From CAZDFU01 sp964504985 (GTDB lineage: Bacteria; Patescibacteriota; Microgenomatia; Daviesbacterales; UBA10151), in assembly GCA_964504985.1 (NCBI GenBank), contig CAZDFU010000003.1, positions 4,210 through 68,209 of the forward strand: a stretch of DNA of 64,000 nt, read 5' to 3'. A program made the position numbers and the translations under genes. The notes under the pieces are model-generated. The model was not told the origin of the DNA. It saw only the letters and a program-made list of their open reading frames with translations, and made no database searches. The first letter of the stretch is position 1; each line of letters starts with the position of its first letter. Shown here piece after piece: positions 59,198-64,000 of the stretch.

Positions 59198-59220
59198 ACT
59201 ATCTCGATAAGATGTATAAT
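59198..59220 (+). promoter_or_regulatory. XRE gene promoter with operator-like site
   Basis: ACTATCTCGATAAGAT (59198-59213) directly precedes TATAAT (59215-59220). The same ACTATCTCGAT word lies in the spacer of the recombinase promoter. The ATG at 59230 is 9 bp after the -10 box, implying a nearly leaderless mRNA. Confidence 0.65.
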
Positions 59221-59229
59221 ATAGATGTT

Positions 59230-59418
59230 ATGGGTTTCAAAGAAGATAACGCTAAGAAATTTAAAAAAGCTCGGGAGGATCAGAGTCTTACTCAAGCTCA
59301 AGTTGCTAAAAGGGCAAAAATAAGCACCAATTACTACGCACGAATTGAGAGAGCTGATCCTGAAGCCAGAGGGAATGTTTTAGATAGAATTGCGAAGGCT
59401 CTAGGGGTAAAGCTATAA
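59230..59418 (+). CDS. XRE-family helix-turn-helix regulator
   Basis: A 62-residue Cro/CI-type DNA-binding protein that is just the HTH domain. FKKAREDQSLTQAQVAKRAK then ISTNYYARIERADPEARGNV cover helices 1-4. I take the ATG at 59230 because TATAAT ends at 59220; an in-frame ATG at 59188 lies upstream of that box. It is the best candidate to bind TATCTCGAT operators, repressing its own gene and the recombinase operon. Confidence 0.85.
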   Translation: MGFKEDNAKKFKKAREDQSLTQAQVAKRAKISTNYYARIERADPEARGNVLDRIAKALGVKL

Positions 59419-59468
59419 AACTTTCTTTCATCTGAATTTTTTAATATAATACGATTTGGAATAACGAA

Positions 59469-59578
59469 TGCCCTCGGGTGAGTAGTTTTCGCTTTCTGTC
59501 TCCTCTTGCTCTGGGTAAGCAAGCATGATTTTATAAATCCAAGGCAGAAAGTGTTCAAAAGAAAGTCGCTCAGGGGCA
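59469..59578. other. Nested inverted repeats, possible structured RNA or element end
   Basis: TGCCC (59469) and GGGGCA (59573-59578) enclose CTTTCTG (59492-59498)/CAGAAAG (59545-59551) and the inner CTTGCT (59504-59509)/AGCAAG (59518-59523). No gene is present. It might be an RNA or the right end of the integrated element. Confidence 0.35.
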
Positions 59579-59590
59579 CTTAAATTCTAT

Positions 59591-59625
59591 GGACGGTTAG
59601 CTCAGGAAGAGCGCTTCGCTCTGAT
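59591..59625 (+). pseudogene. tRNA 5'-half fragment with palindrome
   Basis: GGACGGTTAGCTCAG looks like the acceptor and D-stem of a tRNA, then AGAGCGCTTCGCTCT, a palindrome, replaces the rest. Immediately afterwards the intact tRNA-Val begins. Confidence 0.35.
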
Positions 59626-59698
59626 GGAGTCGTAGCTCAGTTGGTAGAGCGTCTGATTTACATTCAGAAGGTCACAGGTTCGAGACCTGTCGGCTCCA
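59626..59698 (+). tRNA. tRNA-Val (anticodon TAC)
   Basis: 73 nt. The acceptor stem GGAGTCG/CGGCTCC has one wobble pair and discriminator A. The anticodon arm TCTGATTTACATTCAGA gives TAC. The D arm AGCTCAGTTGGTAGAGC and T loop GGTTCGAGACC are standard. CCA is not encoded. Confidence 0.95.
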
Positions 59699-59704
59699 CA
59701 TTCG

Positions 59705-59738
59705 AAGATGGCGGGGGTTCAAATCCCTCAGTACCCAC
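59705..59738 (+). pseudogene. tRNA 3'-half fragment
   Basis: GCGGGGGTTCAAATCCCTCA and AGTACCCA form a T arm and a 3' acceptor strand, but no matching 5' half (GGGTACT) is present upstream. Probably the leftover of a tRNA disrupted by rearrangement. Confidence 0.4.
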
Positions 59739-59764
59739 TTGATTCCAGTGGCACTGCCCTGTGA

Positions 59765-59770
59765 TATACT
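59765..59770 (+). promoter_or_regulatory. -10 box of glmS
   Basis: TATACT ends 13 bp before the glmS ATG at 59784; the leader would be about 7 nt. Confidence 0.4.
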
Positions 59771-59783
59771 AAATCTTACTTTT

Positions 59784-61544
59784 ATGTGCGGGATATTTGG
59801 TTATGTTGGCCCTAAAAATGCTCCTGAAATTATTTTGGAAGGATTAAAAAGGCTTGAATATAGAGGTTATGATTCCTGGGGAATTGCTGTTACTGCAGAT
59901 GTTATCAGCGTTAATAAGCAAATAGGAGCTATAGGTGACCTTGATAAATTAGCCTCTTTGCCCCCTTCTTCTGCAGGAATTGGCCATACCCGTTGGGCCA
60001 CCCATGGTGCAATAACCCAACCTAATGCTCACCCTCATTCCTCTACTGATAAAAGTTTTGTCCTGGCCCAAAATGGGATAGTTGAAAATTACCAGAAATT
60101 AAAAAAAGAACTTATTAAAAAAGGTTATAAATTTGAGAGTGAGACAGACACAGAAGTAATTGTCAGACTTATTGAAGACAAACGGGGTTCAAAAGATGAT
60201 TTACAAGAGGCTGTCAGAGAGGCTTTTTTAGAACTGGAGGGCAGAAATACCATTATTGTTTTAACTAAAGACGGACAAATTATCTCTTGCAGGAATGGTT
60301 CCCCTTTGGTAATTGGTAACAATAAAGAAGAAATGTTTTTTTCCTCAGATACCCTTTCCTTTGCTCCATACTCAAATTCAGTACTGGTTGTGGAAAATGG
60401 GCAAATGGTTTGTTGGAATGGAAAGCTGGAGGTAAGGGATATAAAAACAAATAAATCCTTGCCTGTTCATTTTGAGAAGATCAATTTTAAAAGCAGTAAA
60501 GTTGATAAAGAAGGCTATGATCACTTTATGTTAAAAGAAATTTCTGAAAGTCCTTATGTTATAAATCAGGTTATAAACCAGGTTGAAGATATAATTTCCT
60601 TAGCCAAAGTTACTAATCTTGCTAAAAATATTTATACTGTTGGAGCAGGGACAGCTGGAATTGCAGCTTCTCAGATAGCTTTTTATTTAAGGGTTTATTC
60701 CAAGACTGCTGCCATAAGTTTAACTGCAGCTGATGCTTTAGATTATTTTGATCTTTTTGAGGCTGGGGATTTAATAATTACCCCTTCTCAATCTGGTGAA
60801 TCTGCTGATGTATTAGAAGTTTTGGAAAAAGCTAAAGAAAGGCAGGTAAAGATTGCCTCCTATGTTAATATGCCTGGTTCCACCATGAGCAGAATGTCTG
60901 ATTATAAACTCATGAGCAATGCAGGGCCTGAGATTTGTGTGATGTCTACCAAGGTTTATACTTCACAAATAGCCTTTGGGTATTTATTAGCAAAAGCAAT
61001 CAGCGGTAAGGAAAAGGAAGGGGTAATAAATCTTAAAGGCTTGGCAAAAGAAATTGAAAACTACCTAGATTCAGGAGCAAACCATGATTTGATAAAGGGC
61101 TTGGCAAAAAAGCTGGCCCTGGAAAAACATATTTTTCTGCTTGGTAAATATCAAAATCTAAATATAGTAAAAGAAGGGATGATCAAAATTATTGAGGGCT
61201 CATATATTCATGCCCATGGTATGCCTGCAGGGGATCTAAAACATTATGCCATAACTTTAATGGAAAAAGGGGTGCCTGTGATTGTGGCTGTATCTGAAGA
61301 TAAGGCTAGGACTGATGTTATTAATGCTGTTTCAGAGGTGAGGGCAAGAGGGGCCTGGGTTGTGGGGATTTCCTCAAAAGCCCATGATAGTTTTGATTAT
61401 CATATTCCAGTACCAGAAACTGGTGAAACTTCTGCCATAATGAATATTATTCCCCTTCAGCTTTTAGCTTACTATATGGCCTCAGAATTGGGAAATAATG
61501 TTGATAAACCAAGGAATATTGCTAAAAGTGTTACTGTAAAATAA
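59784..61544 (+). CDS. glmS: Glucosamine-fructose-6-phosphate aminotransferase
   Basis: A 586-residue enzyme making glucosamine-6-phosphate, the entry to UDP-GlcNAc and peptidoglycan. The start is the ATG at 59784, which places the N-terminal nucleophile Cys2 correctly (MCGIFGYVGP). The glutaminase domain has RLEYRGYDSWGIAV, GIGHTRWATHGAIT and NAHPHSSTDKSFVLAQNGIV. Two SIS domains follow (VGAGTAGIAASQIAFYLRV; ITPSQSGESADVLEVLEKAK; LLGKYQNLNIVKEGMIKIIE), and the end KPRNIAKSVTVK matches the family tail. Normal length. Confidence 0.97.
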   Translation: MCGIFGYVGPKNAPEIILEGLKRLEYRGYDSWGIAVTADVISVNKQIGAIGDLDKLASLPPSSAGIGHTRWATHGAITQPNAHPHSSTDKSFVLAQNGIVENYQKLKKELIKKGYKFESETDTEVIVRLIEDKRGSKDDLQEAVREAFLELEGRNTIIVLTKDGQIISCRNGSPLVIGNNKEEMFFSSDTLSFAPYSNSVLVVENGQMVCWNGKLEVRDIKTNKSLPVHFEKINFKSSKVDKEGYDHFMLKEISESPYVINQVINQVEDIISLAKVTNLAKNIYTVGAGTAGIAASQIAFYLRVYSKTAAISLTAADALDYFDLFEAGDLIITPSQSGESADVLEVLEKAKERQVKIASYVNMPGSTMSRMSDYKLMSNAGPEICVMSTKVYTSQIAFGYLLAKAISGKEKEGVINLKGLAKEIENYLDSGANHDLIKGLAKKLALEKHIFLLGKYQNLNIVKEGMIKIIEGSYIHAHGMPAGDLKHYAITLMEKGVPVIVAVSEDKARTDVINAVSEVRARGAWVVGISSKAHDSFDYHIPVPETGETSAIMNIIPLQLLAYYMASELGNNVDKPRNIAKSVTVK

Positions 61545-61554
61545 TATCTAGTTT

Positions 61555-62211
61555 ATGGGTAAATTTACAAAAATTGGGTTTGCCTTAGTTACAATTTTAT
61601 TGGTTGCGGGAGCAGCAATATTGCTTTCTGGGAATAATAAGCCTGCTGATAAAACTTTAGCCCAATCCCCTGCATCTGTTAATCCAGTAGATGTTTCTGA
61701 TTGGGTTAAAGGAAATACTGAATCTAAGGTAACTTTGGTTGAATACAGTGATCTTCAATGTCCCGCCTGCGGTGTATATCACCCGGTGGTAAAGAAGTTA
61801 AATGAAGAATTTAAGGATAGGATTAAGTTTGCCTACCGTCATTTTCCCCTAAGGCAGATCCACCCAAATTCTGACCTGGCTGCCCAGGCAGCTGAAGCTG
61901 CTGGTAAACAAAATAAGTTTTGGGAAATGGTTGATAAGTTGTTTGAAAACCAGGAGAAATGGTCCCCTGAGAAAAACCCCAGGGATATTTTTATAGAATA
62001 TGCCACCTCACTTGAACTTGATCTGGAAAAGTATAAAAATGATTTTGACTCAAAAGAGGTAAAAGATGAGATAGAAAAAGATTATCAGTCTGGAGTCAGG
62101 GCTGGAGTTAATGCCACCCCCACATTTTTTTTAAATGGTAATAAGTTAGAAAACCCCAGGACTTATGAGGAATTTAAAAATATTTTGGAACAAGCTGCCA
62201 AAGCACAGTAA
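61555..62211 (+). CDS. DsbA-like thiol-disulphide oxidoreductase, membrane-anchored
   Basis: A 218-residue thioredoxin-fold protein. Residues 5-25 form a signal anchor. The DsbA-type core has VTLVEYSDLQCPACGVYHPV with the CPAC active site at Cys69/Cys72, the strand KFAYRHFPLRQIHPNS, a helical insertion, and GVNATPTFFLNGNKL with the cis-Pro. Acting outside the membrane, it would form or exchange disulphides, for instance in the Cys-rich protein at 24431. It begins 10 bp after glmS and ends 4 bp before the rhodanese gene. Confidence 0.92.
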   Translation: MGKFTKIGFALVTILLVAGAAILLSGNNKPADKTLAQSPASVNPVDVSDWVKGNTESKVTLVEYSDLQCPACGVYHPVVKKLNEEFKDRIKFAYRHFPLRQIHPNSDLAAQAAEAAGKQNKFWEMVDKLFENQEKWSPEKNPRDIFIEYATSLELDLEKYKNDFDSKEVKDEIEKDYQSGVRAGVNATPTFFLNGNKLENPRTYEEFKNILEQAAKAQ

Positions 62212-62215
62212 AAAT

Positions 62216-62830
62216 ATGAAGGGTATTAAAATTATTATCATCTCAGCAATAATTGGGGGTTTTGTTGGAGGTCTAACAGTGATAGGTGCCCAAGAGTTTC
62301 AGCCTTCAAAAAAGGATTTAACCAAAGAAGAATTAATTAAAGAATTTTATCTGATAGAGAATGCAGTACATGTCAGTCCCCACTCTTTAAGGAGGATGAT
62401 GGATAAGAAAGATTCAAGTTATATCCTGGTAGATTTGAGAAGCCCGCAGGAATATGAGAAAGAACATATAGTAGGGGCTGTTAATATCCCTGCATATAAA
62501 GATCCTAATACTTCTGCTTATGAGGAAAAGGATAGGATTATTAAACAGTTTAATGAGTTGCCAAAGGATAAGGATGTTATAGTTTATTGTTACAGTATGC
62601 CCTGTATGACAGGCAGGAAAGTCGGTCAGATGCTTTCAGAGAAAGGCATTTTTGTTAAACACTTGGGTATTGGTTGGAATGAGTGGAGATTTTTTTGGAC
62701 TCTTTGGAACCATGAACATGAGTGGAAAACCACCAAGCCAGCAGATTATATTATAAGTGGTAAGGAGCCTGGTGTCCCTGAGCTTAAAGAGCTTCCCTCA
62801 CCTTGTGGTGATGGAGAGTTAAGTTGTTAA
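62216..62830 (+). CDS. Membrane-anchored rhodanese-like protein
   Basis: A 204-residue protein from the ATG at 62216; an in-frame ATG at 62165 lies inside the DsbA-like gene. A hydrophobic N-terminus (residues 4-24) anchors it. The rhodanese domain has YILVDLRSPQEYEKEHIVGA then VNIPAY, and an active-site strand VIVYCYSMPCMTGRKVGQML. The loop after the first Cys is longer than usual and includes a second Cys, so a thiol-exchange role with the neighbouring DsbA-like protein is possible. The C-terminus has two more Cys (PSPCGDGELSC). Confidence 0.85.
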   Translation: MKGIKIIIISAIIGGFVGGLTVIGAQEFQPSKKDLTKEELIKEFYLIENAVHVSPHSLRRMMDKKDSSYILVDLRSPQEYEKEHIVGAVNIPAYKDPNTSAYEEKDRIIKQFNELPKDKDVIVYCYSMPCMTGRKVGQMLSEKGIFVKHLGIGWNEWRFFWTLWNHEHEWKTTKPADYIISGKEPGVPELKELPSPCGDGELSC

Positions 62831-62846
62831 AAGATATAAAAAAAAT

Positions 62847-63047
62847 ATGTCAGATGCAGGTAAAATGTTTGCATTTTTGGGGATAATCTTTTTGCTTTTA
62901 GGTCTTCTTTTTAACCTGATGCCTAATTTGCCAAAGATCCCAGGAGATATTTATATAAATAGGCCAGGATTAAAAGTCTATATCCCCTTTGTCTCAGCTT
63001 TAATCCTCTCTGCTATTTTAACTATCTACTTTAACTATTTTAGATGA
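62847..63047 (+). CDS. DUF2905-family small membrane protein
   Basis: A 66-residue protein with two hydrophobic segments (residues 7-27 and 45-63) around a conserved polar turn, LPKIPGDIYINRPGLKVYIP. This G-D-I ... R-P-x-x-x-x-Y-x-P layout is that of DUF2905, a family of unknown function. It starts 16 bp after the rhodanese gene, at the end of a probable glmS-dsbA-rhodanese-DUF2905 run. Confidence 0.85.
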   Translation: MSDAGKMFAFLGIIFLLLGLLFNLMPNLPKIPGDIYINRPGLKVYIPFVSALILSAILTIYFNYFR

Positions 63048-63054
63048 GCTGTAT

Positions 63055-63708
63055 TTGCAAATAAAATCCTATAGTTGTATGATGTTGGATATGTTTGGAC
63101 CAGAAATTAAGACTGAAGCATTAACACAAGAAAAAATTATTCAAGGGGCCTATAGAATATTTAGAAGCCATGGGTTAGTTTTTTTTGAAAAAAGAGCTTT
63201 TGAAATTCCAAAGGTTTCTGATGCAAGGCTTAGGTTTCTGGTAGACGGGGGTAGAGCTGATAGAGAACGTTCTCATATAGAATATTTACAAGAATATTTG
63301 GGAATGGTACGTATTAGCGCCCCGTTTTTATTTAATGAGGAAGCAAGAAGAGAATACCTCAAGTTTTTGGAAAGGACTTACGGACGGTACATAGTTGATA
63401 TATGGGATAAAAATAACCAATTTAGAGGTAACCGTAGCGCTACTGCTGTGATGATAATTCAGTCCCTAGGCTTTAGCATAAGTAAAAATGGACATGGTGA
63501 AATTAGCAACAGTTTAAAAGAACAGTCAACCCAGGCGCATTTAGCTATGAAAGGCAGTTTGTCTAGAGAGTTTGGGTTACCCTCAGAAGAATACAGGTTT
63601 TGCCCTGGTATTGGTGGAAAAATAAAGATTATGGATTTTATAGAAAACAGGGTTTCTGATTCCTTAAATATTCTTTCAGACACCCCCCTTCCCCAGCCTA
63701 GGTTGTGA
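63055..63708 (+). CDS. Soluble protein of unknown family
   Basis: A 217-residue protein. It begins 7 bp after the DUF2905 gene; later in-frame Met codons (residues 9, 10 and 13) could also be starts. It is mostly helical, with EARREYLKFLERTYGRYIVD, a Gly-rich turn RFLVDGGRADRERSHIEYLQ and a late FCPGIGGKIKIMDF. No membrane span, signal or known motif. It precedes the tRNA-Phe gene by 18 bp. I assign no function. Confidence 0.6.
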   Translation: MQIKSYSCMMLDMFGPEIKTEALTQEKIIQGAYRIFRSHGLVFFEKRAFEIPKVSDARLRFLVDGGRADRERSHIEYLQEYLGMVRISAPFLFNEEARREYLKFLERTYGRYIVDIWDKNNQFRGNRSATAVMIIQSLGFSISKNGHGEISNSLKEQSTQAHLAMKGSLSREFGLPSEEYRFCPGIGGKIKIMDFIENRVSDSLNILSDTPLPQPRL

Positions 63709-63726
63709 TATAATTTCATTTCAATT

Positions 63727-63799
63727 GCCGAAGTTGCCAATGTGGTCAAGGCGCCGCTCTGAAGAAGCGGTTATTGGTGTTCGATTCACCACTTCGGCA
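63727..63799 (+). tRNA. tRNA-Phe (anticodon GAA)
   Basis: 73 nt. The acceptor stem GCCGAAG/CTTCGGC is perfect with discriminator A. The anticodon arm CCGCT-CTGAAGA-AGCGG gives GAA, with G rather than the usual A at position 37. The T loop is GGTGTTCGATTCACC. CCA is not encoded. Confidence 0.85.
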
Positions 63800-63813
63800 C
63801 TTTTTGTATATAT

Positions 63814-63890
63814 GCGGGAGTAACTCAGTGGGTCTTGCACGAAGTGCAGACGGGTGTCTAAATGACACCCAGGAAGAGTGCCTCGTTTTC
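63814..63890 (+). pseudogene. tRNA-Gly copy disrupted by palindromes
   Basis: GCGGGAGTAACTCAGTGG is identical to the start of the tRNA-Gly at 63946, and the 13 bp before it also match. An insertion then brings TTGCACGAAGTGCA and GGGTGTCTAAATGACACCC, before AGAGTGCCTCGTT of the tRNA resumes, only to be cut by TTTCTGCGAAGCAGAAA. The T arm and 3' acceptor strand are absent. Confidence 0.7.
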
Positions 63891-63945
63891 TGCGAAGCAG
63901 AAATAAAAGTAAGGGGTTTATTGTAAGGTAAGGTTTTGTATATAT

Positions 63946-64000
63946 GCGGGAGTAACTCAGTGGTAGAGTGCCTCGTTGCCAACGAGGATGTCGCGGGTTC
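63946..64000 (+). tRNA. tRNA-Gly (anticodon GCC), cut by the window end
   Basis: The first 55 nt are present: acceptor strand GCGGGAG, D arm, anticodon arm CTCGTTGCCAACGAG with GCC, and the start of the T arm (GCGGGTTC). The 3' part is beyond base 64000. Confidence 0.9.

Noticed and set aside
63746..63982. A 78-codon minus-strand frame
   Set aside because: It consists of antisense tRNA-Phe, the broken tRNA-Gly copy and tRNA-Gly; the internal repeat comes from those tRNAs.
1..64000. CRISPR array or cas genes
   Set aside because: I saw no series of regularly spaced identical repeats and no Cas motifs; the repeats here are palindromes in single copies or one large tandem domain.
1..64000. Alternative genetic code (TGA as Gly) as in some Patescibacteria
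   Set aside because: TGA ends atpB, atpF and other conserved genes at the expected family length, so the standard code applies.

Overview
The window looks like a piece of a Candidate Phyla Radiation (Patescibacteria) chromosome, most likely of the Microgenomates type; that placement is an inference. The DNA is AT-rich and uses the standard code (TGA is a stop, for example in atpB). Core proteins are trimmed: PheT lacks its tRNA-binding and C-terminal domains, ThrRS lacks TGS, and delta of the ATP synthase is short. Many small membrane or secreted proteins have no recognisable family. Several promoters place a TATAAT-like box within about 10 nt of the start codon, so leaderless mRNAs appear common.

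Layout. 1-5236 (minus): an apparent operon of an archaeal-type tyrosyl-tRNA synthetase, a tiny membrane protein, a Pro-rich membrane protein, a small helical protein and a PP2C phosphatase that runs off the left edge. 5262-8735: two unknown proteins and an orphan histidine kinase. 8954-14788: F1Fo ATP synthase genes atpB-E-F-H-A-G-D from a recognisable promoter. atpC lies 5 kb further on (19778), beyond a signal peptidase I-CAP fusion, a disordered protein and two adjacent beta-carbonic-anhydrase-like proteins. 20282-25624: three GT2 glycosyltransferases and small secreted proteins, one with six four-cysteine repeats. 25625-30410: an accessory island with a MazEF-like pair, a helicase with three C-terminal repeats, an unknown protein, gene remnants, and tRNA-Tyr with a 19-bp copy of its 3' end. 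30787-34070: PBP1A and a VanW-like protein. 34071-40222 (minus): thrS-infC-rpmI-rplT-pheS-pheT, the classical bacterial translation order. 40265-43550: small proteins, an HTH-PIN pair and a squalene/phytoene-synthase-like protein. 43743-47582 (minus): GatD-MurT, a lysozyme-like protein and YvcK, all linked to the cell wall. 47759-53401: a processive membrane GT2, a CRP/FNR regulator and a large surface protein, two of them behind the same 16-bp palindrome. 53565-59418: an integrated element at tRNA-Leu with a serine recombinase, broken genes, a PPDK_N-like/HAD fusion and an XRE regulator. 59469-64000: tRNAs and tRNA fragments, glmS, and a DsbA-like/rhodanese/DUF2905 cluster.

Themes. The most striking points are: (1) an archaeal-type TyrRS together with a tRNA-Tyr that has C1:G72 and a long variable arm; (2) small palindromic repeats that sit between genes but also in frame inside conserved genes (atpA, pheS, pheT, gatD, murT, a glycosyltransferase) and inside a tRNA-Gly copy; (3) two probable regulons readable from DNA alone, a CRP/FNR palindrome linking a polysaccharide synthase to a surface protein, and a shared operator linking an XRE regulator to the recombinase promoter; (4) terminator-like hairpins that end at or just before start codons.
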